From Oscillospiraceae bacterium (GTDB lineage: Bacteria; Bacillota; Clostridia; Oscillospirales; Oscillospiraceae): a stretch of 64,000 bases of DNA. The stretch lies in NCBI GenBank assembly GCA_017444665.1, contig JAFSWC010000085.1, positions 1 to 64,000 of the forward strand, written 5' to 3'. Both the position numbers and the translations under genes were made by a program. Below, piece by piece: positions 7,413-15,593 of the stretch. Below the pieces are notes generated by a model. The model was given only the letters and a program-made list of their open reading frames with translations, was not told the origin of the DNA and did no database searches. Numbering within the stretch: position 1 is the first letter of the stretch; the number at the start of each line of letters is the position of its first letter.

Positions 7413-9086
7413 TTATTCTTCTGCGAACTCGTCTTCTTCCTGGCGACGGTTGATCATACCCTTGAGAAGCGATTCGCTGGAAACGCGGATCGAATTGAGC
7501 AGCGTGAAAATCACGGCTGCGGAATCGATAAACATCGCAAACCAGAGGTTGCACCAACCGTTGATGCTGAGGAAAACAAGAAGAGCCTTTACTGCAAAGA
7601 CAAAAATCGCGTTTTCGGTGGCAACGGTTTTGATCCGCTCAGCTACGGAAAATGCGGACGGCATCGTGCTGATGCTGTTGGGATTGACAAGCGCATCTGC
7701 GTACTTGCCGGCTTTGCTGACACGGACGTCGATATCCGCCTTACTGTGAGATTCGATCCCGCTGGAATACAGATACATATTTGCGCCTGTCGTTTTGCTG
7801 CAAACGTTTTCGATCAGCGCAAGCTTCTTTTCAATGTCCAGCTCGCCGTAAGCGTCGTCAAATCCAAATTTGGATGCAAACGCCGCTGTGTCTTCCCTGC
7901 CGTCTTCGGAAATCAGAATGCACTGTTCGATCCCGTTGGCCTTGAAGTCGGCAACCAGATTCTCGGCAGAGTCGAGAGTCGAGTTGGAGACCGTGATTTT
8001 GCCGATATAGCGATTGGCGATCATCATGTAAAAGACCTGACAATCGGTTGGCTCGTTTTCAAACGGGATGGCCTCTCCCCTGCTGATAAACAAATCTTTC
8101 GTTGCCAGGATTACGTGCGCCCCGCCGATGTCGACTTCGACACCCCAGCCCGGGATTTCGCTGAAGTTGCTGACAACTTCGAGCTTGTATTCTCCATCTG
8201 TCGCGTTGGAAAGAACCTTGGCGATCGGCTGCTCGGAATAATAAACGGCGTGTGCGGCAAAGGTCAGGAACGTGTTAGTATCAAGAACGTCGGACTTTAC
8301 GGACAGCAGCTTAGGGCACTCTTCCGCAAGCACGCCGGCCTTATCCACGATCAGCGTTTTGACGTCAGCAAGCTTTTCGATCGACTTTGCTTTGTTGAAC
8401 AACACGCCGAAGCGAGAAGCGGAAAAGATGCCGACCAAACCGACAAGCGGAATGGACAGAACGACAGAAGCAGGCGTGGCGACCAGGATAATGGACAGAG
8501 CCCGATGAATCGATTCGCGAACGGTAAGATGCGTGAGCAGCGGTGCAAAGACAGCAAACAAAACGCCAAATCCGATGAGGATCTTCAGCACGAACGAAGC
8601 GGCGCTGTTGATTTTCTCCCCTGCTTCCAGCTCGCCCGTACCGGGCTTGTTTGCCGTTTCCACGGTTCTGCTGATCTCTTCGGAGTCACGATAACGCAAA
8701 AGCTCTTCCGCGGACATAAGCGTGCGCTCTTTCACATAGTCGTTTAAAATCAAACCGACCTTGTAAAGAATGAGCATTGCGGCGACTTCGATCCCATACC
8801 CGATGACAAAACCGATCACCGATACAAAGATAAGAATAATGGAAATATTGAAATAATCCCCGGTCTCTACGCTGTTGACCGCATCAAGAATCAAATCATA
8901 GCCGGCAACAAGCGACCCGATAATAAGAAGGATCGTTTTTACGACAGCGGGCATGCCGATAACAGCCGAAACGGCAAAAATCACCGAGGCAATAACAAGT
9001 CGAACGACAAGGATGCCTCTCGGCACATCTCTTGTCTGTATAGCGCTGCTCTCCGGGCGTTCATTGTTATTGGAATGTAAGCCCAT
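7413..9086 (-). CDS. Degenerate P1B-type ATPase homologue
   Basis: A 557-residue membrane protein that aligns by motif order to heavy-metal P-type ATPases but has lost most functional signatures. Membrane segments lie at about residues 23-65, 82-113, 163-187 and 195-222, with a C-terminal pair near 480-525. At the CPx position it has TPAS (204-207). The phosphorylation motif is DKAG (Asp248) instead of DKTGT, the nucleotide-domain SEHP is SEQP, and no GDGxND is present. The actuator domain is reduced to a short linker. It may be a regulatory or scaffolding pseudoenzyme; transport activity seems unlikely. It follows fba by 56 bases and may be co-transcribed. Confidence 0.8.
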   Translation of the reverse strand: MGLHSNNNERPESSAIQTRDVPRGILVVRLVIASVIFAVSAVIGMPAVVKTILLIIGSLVAGYDLILDAVNSVETGDYFNISIILIFVSVIGFVIGYGIEVAAMLILYKVGLILNDYVKERTLMSAEELLRYRDSEEISRTVETANKPGTGELEAGEKINSAASFVLKILIGFGVLFAVFAPLLTHLTVRESIHRALSIILVATPASVVLSIPLVGLVGIFSASRFGVLFNKAKSIEKLADVKTLIVDKAGVLAEECPKLLSVKSDVLDTNTFLTFAAHAVYYSEQPIAKVLSNATDGEYKLEVVSNFSEIPGWGVEVDIGGAHVILATKDLFISRGEAIPFENEPTDCQVFYMMIANRYIGKITVSNSTLDSAENLVADFKANGIEQCILISEDGREDTAAFASKFGFDDAYGELDIEKKLALIENVCSKTTGANMYLYSSGIESHSKADIDVRVSKAGKYADALVNPNSISTMPSAFSVAERIKTVATENAIFVFAVKALLVFLSINGWCNLWFAMFIDSAAVIFTLLNSIRVSSESLLKGMINRRQEEDEFAEE

Positions 9087-9142
9087 TTTGCCACCTCCGT
9101 ATAGATTCTCTCTATCTGCTATACTCTGTGGGGATCAAGCCA

Positions 9143-10111
9143 TCAAGCTTTTCCGTCGGAGCCGAGAACGTGGACGATCTTGTGCGCGACCATATCCTTG
9201 ACAGCCTGACGCGCGGGCTTGAGGTACTGCCGCGGGTCGAAGTGATCGGGATGCTCGGCAAAATACTTGCGGATGTTGCCGGTCATAGCCAGACGGATAT
9301 CGGAGTCAATATTGATCTTGCAGACGGCAAGTTTGGCAGCTTCACGCAGCTGATCCTCGGGGATGCCGATCGCGTCGGGCATGTTTCCGCCGTACTCGTT
9401 GATCATCTTGACAAACTCCTGCGGAACGGAGGAAGAGCCGTGCAGAACGATCGGGAAGCCTGGAAGACGCTTGATGCACTCGTGCAGAACGTCAAAGCGG
9501 AGCGGAGGCGGAACGAGAACGCCGTCTGCGTTGCGGGTGCACTGGGAAGCCTTGAACTTGTATGCGCCGTGAGAGGTACCGATTGCAATGGCAAGGGAGT
9601 CGCAGCCGGTGCGGCTGACGAACTCTTCCACCTCTTCTGGACGAGTGTAGCTCTCGCGGCCGTGCTCGACGCTGACTTCGTCTTCCACGCCGGCGAGAGT
9701 GCCGAGCTCGGCCTCGACAACGACGCCATGGTCATGGGCATACTCAACGACCTGACGGGTCAGAGCGATGTTTTCCTCAAAAGGCTTGGAGGAAGCGTCA
9801 ATCATAACCGAGGTGAAGCCGCCGTCAATGCAGCTCTTGCAAAGCTCAAAGGTGTCGCCGTGGTCAAGATGCAGCGCGATCGGGATCTCGGGGTTCTCAA
9901 TGATCGCAGCCTCGACCAGCTTTACCAGATAAGTATGATTGGCATAGGCGCGTGCGCCTTTGGACACCTGCAGGATGACGGGGCTTTTCAGCTCGCCGGC
10001 CGCTTCGGTGATGCCCTGGACGATCTCCATATTATTGACGTTGAATGCGCCGATTGCGTATCCCCCGTTATAAGCCTTTTCGAACATTTCTTTCGTAGTT
10101 ACAAGCGCCAT
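9143..10111 (-). CDS. fba: Class II fructose-1,6-bisphosphate aldolase
   Basis: This zinc-dependent aldolase cleaves fructose-1,6-bisphosphate to dihydroxyacetone phosphate and glyceraldehyde-3-phosphate in glycolysis. The 322-residue protein shows AFNVNN near residue 21, the catalytic/zinc-ligand HLDHGDTFELC at about residues 80-90, the phosphate-binding GTSHGAYK, and the second zinc region VLHGSSSVP. The ATG at 10111 is preceded by AGGGAGA. The frame is open further upstream, but that part crosses the promoter and is not aldolase-like. It is divergent from the phosphofructokinase gene, so two successive glycolytic enzymes share one intergenic control region. Confidence 0.96.
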   Translation of the reverse strand: MALVTTKEMFEKAYNGGYAIGAFNVNNMEIVQGITEAAGELKSPVILQVSKGARAYANHTYLVKLVEAAIIENPEIPIALHLDHGDTFELCKSCIDGGFTSVMIDASSKPFEENIALTRQVVEYAHDHGVVVEAELGTLAGVEDEVSVEHGRESYTRPEEVEEFVSRTGCDSLAIAIGTSHGAYKFKASQCTRNADGVLVPPPLRFDVLHECIKRLPGFPIVLHGSSSVPQEFVKMINEYGGNMPDAIGIPEDQLREAAKLAVCKINIDSDIRLAMTGNIRKYFAEHPDHFDPRQYLKPARQAVKDMVAHKIVHVLGSDGKA

Positions 10112-10188
10112 TTCAAAAAATCTCCCTTTCTGCCTCGATTTTCGAGATACATTTTTAGTCAATTTGGCATATTTACAAATTAACAATC

Positions 10189-10216
10189 TTATTATATCCT
10201 CAAACATGGCTATAAT
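10189..10216 (+). promoter_or_regulatory. Candidate sigma-A promoter of PPi-pfk
   Basis: A consensus -10 TATAAT lies at 10211-10216, with a weak -35 TTATTA 16 bases upstream. Its -10 overlaps the fba -35 on the other strand. Confidence 0.5.
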
Positions 10217-10219
10217 CAA
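10191..10219 (-). promoter_or_regulatory. Sigma-A promoter of fba
   Basis: On the minus strand TTGATT (10214-10219), a 17-base spacer and a consensus TATAAT (10191-10196) are present. The -35 element overlaps a TATAAT on the opposite strand that could serve pfk. Confidence 0.8.
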
Positions 10220-10275
10220 GAAGGACATTCAAGAAAAAATCAAAATTTTTTAAGATAATACGGAGGAATATTTCC

Positions 10276-11517
10276 ATGAGCAATGAACTTCGCGGAGCGT
10301 GTATTTTCGGCCAGTCCGGCGGCCCTACTTCTGTTATCAATGCCAGCGCCTACGGCGTGATTCGCACTGCGCTTGACGCAGAGTGCATCACCAAGGTCTA
10401 CGGTGCTGCGCACGGGATCAAGGGCGTCCTGGACGACAAGCTTTACGTTATGGATGAAGAAGACCCGAAGGAGCTTGAGCTTTTGCTGCACACTCCCTCC
10501 TCCGAGCTCGGTTCCTGCCGCTATAAAATCGCGGATCCCGAAAAGGATGATACCGACTATAAGCGAATCCTTGAGATCTTCAAGAAATATAACGTCAGAT
10601 ATTTCTTCTACAACGGCGGCAACGACTCGATGGATACCTGCAATAAAATCAGCCGCTATATGGAGGCTGTGGGCTATGAGTGCCGCGTGATGGGCGTTCC
10701 CAAGACGATCGACAACGATCTTTTCGGCACGGACCACTGCCCCGGCTTTGCCAGCGCCGCAAAGTATATTGCGACCTCCTGCATGGAAATCAACAAGGAC
10801 GCGCGCGTTTATGACAACGGTATGATTACCGTTGTCGAGATCATGGGCCGTCACGCCGGCTGGCTGGCTGCCAGCGCCGCGCTTGCGACCGAATTCGGCT
10901 CCGGTCCTGACCTCATTTATCTGCCGGAATATGATTTCGATATGGATCGCTTTTATGAAGACGTTGAGAAAGTCTATGCCAAGAACGGCAAGGTCCTGAT
11001 TGCGGTTTCCGAAGGCATCCACTATGCCGACGGCAGCTTTGTTTCCGAGGCGAAGACTTCTGCAACCGACGGCTTTGGCCATGCCCAGTTGGGCGGCCTC
11101 GCCGCGCTTCTTGCTTCCCTGCTGCAGCAGCGTACCGGCGCCAAGGTGCGCGGAATCGAGCTCAGCCTTTTGCAGCGCTGCGGCGCTCACCTTGCCTCTC
11201 AGACGGATATCGACGAAGCGTTCGGCGCCGGCAAAGAGGCCGTTGAGCAGGCGGTCAAGGGCGTATCCGGCAAGATGGTTGCATTCAAGCGTGACTGCAT
11301 CGACGGAAAGTATGTCTGCCGCTTTGAGCTGCTTCCTCTTGACAGCGTCGCCAACTATGAAAAGAAGGTCCCGCTTGAGTGGATCAACGACGAGCACAAC
11401 GGCATGAAGAAGGAGTTTATCGATTACGTCCTGCCGCTGATCCAGGGCGAACCCAAGCTTCCGCTTGAAAACTCTCTCCCCCGCTACGCCAGGCTGAAAA
11501 AAGTCCTTGCCAAGTAA
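10276..11517 (+). CDS. 6-phosphofructokinase, pyrophosphate-dependent type
   Basis: This 413-residue PFK phosphorylates fructose-6-phosphate. Phosphoryl-donor motifs favour pyrophosphate over ATP: GGNDSMDT (Asp where ATP enzymes have Gly in GGDGS) and PKTIDND (Lys where ATP enzymes have Gly in PGTIDND). Also visible are the N-terminal GQSGGPTSVINAS and the substrate motif MGRHAGWLA. A ribosome site (CGGAGGAA) lies upstream of the ATG. PPi-dependent PFK is common in anaerobic Clostridia and is typically reversible and not allosteric. It pairs divergently with fba. Donor specificity is an inference from residues. Confidence 0.93.
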   Translation: MSNELRGACIFGQSGGPTSVINASAYGVIRTALDAECITKVYGAAHGIKGVLDDKLYVMDEEDPKELELLLHTPSSELGSCRYKIADPEKDDTDYKRILEIFKKYNVRYFFYNGGNDSMDTCNKISRYMEAVGYECRVMGVPKTIDNDLFGTDHCPGFASAAKYIATSCMEINKDARVYDNGMITVVEIMGRHAGWLAASAALATEFGSGPDLIYLPEYDFDMDRFYEDVEKVYAKNGKVLIAVSEGIHYADGSFVSEAKTSATDGFGHAQLGGLAALLASLLQQRTGAKVRGIELSLLQRCGAHLASQTDIDEAFGAGKEAVEQAVKGVSGKMVAFKRDCIDGKYVCRFELLPLDSVANYEKKVPLEWINDEHNGMKKEFIDYVLPLIQGEPKLPLENSLPRYARLKKVLAK

Positions 11518-11531
11518 TTTCAAATCAGATT

Positions 11532-11570
11532 AAAAAGATCCGGATGAGTTGAAATCGTCCGGATCTTTTT
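11532..11570. terminator. Bidirectional terminator between pfk and VWA gene
   Basis: AAAAAGATCCGGA pairs perfectly with TCCGGATCTTTTT around a 13-base loop, with T-runs in both directions. The right end touches the stop of the convergent VWA gene. Confidence 0.9.
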
Positions 11571-13278
11571 ACATGTTTTTGATTTGATTCTGCAGCAGCA
11601 GACCGACCGTATCCGCCATATGATCGAAGGATTGGATCCGGGCAAAATCGCGGCCGTAAATCAGCTTGGCTGACGCCACATCCTCATCGTCGCCCGTAAA
11701 GACACAAATGACGGAGATGCCGTCGGCACGCGCGCTTCTGACTTCAAAGGCGGTATCGCGTACGGCGTTTTGCAGTTCGTAATTGACGAAATCCTGACTA
11801 TCTTTGCGCCGGATCTTGACAACATCGTTTGGCTTTGCGTCGGACAGGACGATCAGGATCTTATGCTCGCAATGCACGCGTGCGATCAGGTGGTGCGCCA
11901 AGCGGATACCCAGACCGTCACGGTTGCAACCGTTCGTGACGTATTCGAAAATTTTCCCGTTGGCATTTCGCTCGTGATAATCGCGAAAGATCCTTAAAAT
12001 CGTATACCCTGTCATAGAGCAAAACGACATGACGCGGCACGGGATATTACAGCGATTGAGACTTTCAGCAATAACGTAACCCTGGTTGGAAACGATCGCC
12101 TGACGGTTTGTCTGGGACGTTGAGGCGTCCAGCAGGATATCAACGCACAGATCGCCCATATCGTCCTGTTCGGTGCGTCGAAATACGCGATTATCATTGA
12201 GATAATCAGCGCGCCACACTCTCCCGCATTCGAGTGATCCGGCGTTTGATCTGACAAGCGAGGGCTGCAGATGCAGCAAAACAGAATTCTGGATCTTTCC
12301 AGTCAGTCGGTCGATTGCCGTGCGCCGTTCGGCAAGGTGGTCGGTAAAAAACAGTCGGTTTGTCACGATCTGTCTGGCTTCCCGCTCACGCTGCAAAGCC
12401 TCAAATCCGTTTTGGATCTTGGCCTTTCCCTTTTCACCTCTTGTGATCAGAATGTGGCAGGAGGCGTGATTGCCGACACAGATCAGGCGTTCCAGCTCTC
12501 GCGTTTCTCTGTCGTTGAACGCGTTTTTACCATACTTCGCTTCCATGAAAGTACGCAGTTCCTGCTCGCTCATGGTCGTAAGACGCTGCATTTCCTCTGC
12601 CTGTCGACCCACCGTCCGGCCGCCGTAGAGATTGCTTGGATGATCGGCAAAGCCGAGCCCGAATTTGCGGTAGCGTCCTTTACCCTGCTTCCCTTTCCTT
12701 AGACCGAAGCGGAAACGGTTTTTCCTGTTTTCTTCCTTCTTTTCCCGCAGACGGATCTGAAACCATCGCGCAAAGAGCTCTTTTGCGCGCTCAACGATCG
12801 CATCCGTGTCCATTTCCCGGGAAAATTCCAGCTCGTCAAGCAGCTTTTCATTATAGCTGTCAAGCCCTGCGTCTCGCCCGATTACACGGCAAAAATGCGC
12901 ATAGGCCATCCGATCGCCGAGAGGCAGATCGTGGACCGTGCGGAGCTGAGAGAGGTATCTGTCTGCATAATCACGGCGCAGCGCAGGGAGGACCGGACGA
13001 TCCTTCTTTTCCCTTTCATATACCGCGTTTTCCAGACCGAGCCAAAGGAGCGATTCATAGATGTCCGCATCCTCTTCGCTCTGAAACGAGCGAAACAGCG
13101 CCTCGATCCTGGGATAATCATAGTGGCGGCGGACCGCGCCGATCACCGTGTTCCAGTAAAGATCCGCGTGTAAATCTTCGTCATAGGCCTTGAAATCCGG
13201 CGTGAAGGCATGGCTTTGCGCCGCATTCCAGATCATATTTTCCGCCCGGCGCTTCTGAAAATCGGAAACCTCGCTCAT
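11569..13278 (-). CDS. VWA-domain protein of the NorD/CobT type
   Basis: A 569-residue protein with a long basic N-terminal region and a C-terminal von Willebrand A domain. The MIDAS metal site is intact: LLDASTSQT near residue 390 (DxSxS), a downstream GLGIR segment, and VLSDAKPND as the later Asp motif. Such proteins (NorD, CobT-like) work with MoxR-type AAA+ ATPases to remodel or activate client complexes. The partner ATPase is immediately upstream with an ATGA overlap. The client is unknown; no nitric oxide reductase or cobaltochelatase genes are nearby, so those names should not be transferred. Confidence 0.85.
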   Translation of the reverse strand: MSEVSDFQKRRAENMIWNAAQSHAFTPDFKAYDEDLHADLYWNTVIGAVRRHYDYPRIEALFRSFQSEEDADIYESLLWLGLENAVYEREKKDRPVLPALRRDYADRYLSQLRTVHDLPLGDRMAYAHFCRVIGRDAGLDSYNEKLLDELEFSREMDTDAIVERAKELFARWFQIRLREKKEENRKNRFRFGLRKGKQGKGRYRKFGLGFADHPSNLYGGRTVGRQAEEMQRLTTMSEQELRTFMEAKYGKNAFNDRETRELERLICVGNHASCHILITRGEKGKAKIQNGFEALQREREARQIVTNRLFFTDHLAERRTAIDRLTGKIQNSVLLHLQPSLVRSNAGSLECGRVWRADYLNDNRVFRRTEQDDMGDLCVDILLDASTSQTNRQAIVSNQGYVIAESLNRCNIPCRVMSFCSMTGYTILRIFRDYHERNANGKIFEYVTNGCNRDGLGIRLAHHLIARVHCEHKILIVLSDAKPNDVVKIRRKDSQDFVNYELQNAVRDTAFEVRSARADGISVICVFTGDDEDVASAKLIYGRDFARIQSFDHMADTVGLLLQNQIKNM

Positions 13279-14192
13279 CTGATGTGAAACAGCTCGGCAG
13301 CAGACAGACTGGCCGATATCCTGGCCGACAGGACGTCGGAAACAAGCTGACGTTCAAAATCATCGGTTGACTTGTTGACAATTCCCATTTCAAGCGCCTG
13401 CAATGCAGTCAGACCGTTTTCGATCAGTTTGATCGAAGAGAGCAAACCGCGCAGATCAAGCGGTTTTGTTGAAATCTCTCCGCTCTCGCACTTTTTGCGG
13501 ATGTCATCAAACAAGGCGGAAAATTGCTCTGCGTATTCCTCTTTCAGGTTTGGAACCTGTGCAAGCAACAGCTTTTTCAGGTTATCCTGTGAAATAAGGG
13601 GCATGTTGATCACCATAAAGCGGCTCATCAGCGCCTCATTCAACTCACGCGTTCCGGCATAGCCATAATTCATCGTTGCAATAAACCGGGTAGCCGGGCT
13701 GAGCGTAATCCGGTCATAGCCAGGGACATCAATGATCCGGCGAAAATCCAGGGTGGCATGAAGGACGGCCAAAGATTCATTTTTTGCCATGTTGATCTCG
13801 TCGAGTATGCCAAAGCCCCCCATTTCGGCACATTGGTAGATCGGCCCGTGGCGAAGCGTTACTTCCCCGTTGCGGAAGGTATCGGTTCCGATCAGAGACG
13901 AGGCGTCGGTATTCAAATAAAAGGAAATGTCCCATTCCGGCCGATGAAAGACGGCGGCAAGATTTTCCGCTAAAACGTTTTTCCCAGTGGCCTTTGGTCC
14001 GACGAGCAGCAAATTCTCTCCCGAGAGAAGCGCGGTCAGCGCCATTTCCCAGATTTCTTTGCCGTAATAGCGATAAGAAGGGTTCGGAACGCGATATGAT
14101 GACGCGTCGCTCAATGGATACTGCGCGCGGAACGATTCGATCTCTCGTATGATCTCCTCACTGATCCCTTCCTGACGCAAAAAATCAAGCAT
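13275..14192 (-). CDS. MoxR-type AAA+ ATPase
   Basis: A 305-residue AAA+ ATPase with Walker A GPKATGKNVLAE near residue 65, Walker B GFGILDEINMA near residue 125, and sensor 1 FIATMNYGYAG near residue 175. These are features of the AAA_5/MoxR group, which act as chaperones with VWA partners. The VWA gene follows with a 4-base overlap, and the upstream neighbour is the DHHW protein gene 30 bases away. The position suggests co-expression with the surface acylation genes. Confidence 0.88.
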   Translation of the reverse strand: MLDFLRQEGISEEIIREIESFRAQYPLSDASSYRVPNPSYRYYGKEIWEMALTALLSGENLLLVGPKATGKNVLAENLAAVFHRPEWDISFYLNTDASSLIGTDTFRNGEVTLRHGPIYQCAEMGGFGILDEINMAKNESLAVLHATLDFRRIIDVPGYDRITLSPATRFIATMNYGYAGTRELNEALMSRFMVINMPLISQDNLKKLLLAQVPNLKEEYAEQFSALFDDIRKKCESGEISTKPLDLRGLLSSIKLIENGLTALQALEMGIVNKSTDDFERQLVSDVLSARISASLSAAELFHIR

Positions 14193-14222
14193 GATCCTTT
14201 TTCCTCCTGCTATATTTTGAAA

Positions 14223-15581
14223 TCAATTCAAATGAAGCTCGAAACGAATATACGCGGAATCGAGTTTTACACAGAGCGCATGGATCCCTTCGCTCTGCTC
14301 CGGGGACAGATACGCATGATAGAACCACTTGCCGTCCCTTTCGGTCAGCAGCGCTTCATAAGCGGCATCTGCCGACAGAAGATATACTGCTCCTCCTTCA
14401 TAACAGGGAAGCTCACCGGAGAGATATACAAGCTCGTGCTTGCTGTCAGCCTTGCTGTTTGCCAAAACGGTCTGATCCGCCGGCACGGCGGAATCAAGAT
14501 CGATCTCTCTGCTGGGAGCGGGCATGATCGGGACATAGCGGATCAACCAGTCGAGGTTTCGCTCAACCAGTTCGATCAGCACATGATCCGCCTGCCGGCT
14601 GCCGATTTCAGTCAGATCGTAGCTTGAGCTCCTGAAAAAAAGAGACTCTGAAAAGCTGTCGGCAAGATAAGGATAAAGCGCAATGCCGAAGGAGTCACGC
14701 CAGCAGACAAGTCTGCCGTCCGCAGTGTCCTGAGAGGCATCGATCCGCATGGCATTACCTCCGTTCGGATTTTCCTGTACGGAATAGGTAAAGCCGGAAT
14801 AGGCTTGCGCCGCTTCGGTACGCTCCCCTGCCGGGAAAAGCATCTCATACAGGTCGCCCTTGTGCTGATAAGGCAGCGAAAAGTCGCCTGCATAATAGGC
14901 GGTATTCATACCGAATCCCTTGAGGAGCGCGTCGGCTGCAAGCGCCGCTCCGCGATCGGTCCAATGGGAGTCTGTCTGATAATACAGCACCTCTCCCCTG
15001 CCGCCGAGCAGAGAGAACAGGTCGCAGTAATGAACGCCGGAGGATGCAAGAAGCGGCTTGATACGCACGCTGTTTGACTTGTCGTGCGCGGGAGGAATAA
15101 AGGACGGCATGTGCGCCGGATACAGGCTGTTTTTGTTCGGCGCAATCGTGAAGAGAAATTCCGCGCCGCAGCTTTCAGCATATTCCTGTATCAAAGCCAG
15201 GTTTTGCACGGCGCGGCTCAGCTCTGTCTCATTCATGCCGCGGCCCATATAGTCGTCCAGCGTGGAGGAATAGTAGAGCCATCCTTCCGAGCCCAGAACG
15301 ACCTGCTCTTCCGGCGACGTATGAAAGACCATTGTGTTCAGCTCTGCCCAAGCGTTGATAAGCTTGTTGCGGAACGCAAAATGGTCGGCAATATAGTCGG
15401 CCGTCTCACTCAGCACTGCGGGATTTAAACGTCCGTCAGAGCCGGTCAATTCAGGCGGTGAAGAGAGCGTTTCGTTTGCAGCAGCTCCGCTTTCGCCCAA
15501 TACAAGCATGGCGGCGACAGGCAATACGGAAAGCAGGAGGAACAGCGCGGCAAAGGCAAACGATATCGTTTTTTTATTCAT
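14223..15581 (-). CDS. DHHW/AlgX-like extracytoplasmic protein
   Basis: A 452-residue protein with an N-terminal signal anchor (about residues 7-30) and a DHHW/ALGX-type SGNH-like domain. The N-terminal region carries the family motif around FRNKLINAWAELN and GSEGWLYY, and the catalytic-type motif appears as TDSHWTDRGAALAAD near residue 205. A later WRDSFGIALYPYL matches the conserved RDSF segment. In alginate-type systems AlgX/AlgJ proteins complete O-acetylation using acyl groups delivered by an MBOAT protein. The MBOAT gene lies 12 bases upstream. The target glycan is unknown. Confidence 0.88.
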   Translation of the reverse strand: MNKKTISFAFAALFLLLSVLPVAAMLVLGESGAAANETLSSPPELTGSDGRLNPAVLSETADYIADHFAFRNKLINAWAELNTMVFHTSPEEQVVLGSEGWLYYSSTLDDYMGRGMNETELSRAVQNLALIQEYAESCGAEFLFTIAPNKNSLYPAHMPSFIPPAHDKSNSVRIKPLLASSGVHYCDLFSLLGGRGEVLYYQTDSHWTDRGAALAADALLKGFGMNTAYYAGDFSLPYQHKGDLYEMLFPAGERTEAAQAYSGFTYSVQENPNGGNAMRIDASQDTADGRLVCWRDSFGIALYPYLADSFSESLFFRSSSYDLTEIGSRQADHVLIELVERNLDWLIRYVPIMPAPSREIDLDSAVPADQTVLANSKADSKHELVYLSGELPCYEGGAVYLLSADAAYEALLTERDGKWFYHAYLSPEQSEGIHALCVKLDSAYIRFELHLN

Positions 15582-15593
15582 TTGCCGCCTCCC

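Noticed and set aside
7347..8747. A 466-codon open frame on the plus strand opposite the ATPase-like gene
   Set aside because: Composition is rich in Arg, Gly and His with no domain pattern. It mirrors the codon bias of the real minus-strand gene, which has clear membrane segments and motifs.
10240..11523. A 427-codon minus-strand open frame opposite pfk
   Set aside because: Antisense shadow of PPi-PFK. It has no recognisable motif and starts in the terminator region.
11569..14192. Nitric oxide reductase activation (NorQ/NorD) or cobaltochelatase genes
   Set aside because: The family resemblance is only to the AAA+/VWA type. No nor or cob genes are nearby, so the specific function is not supported.
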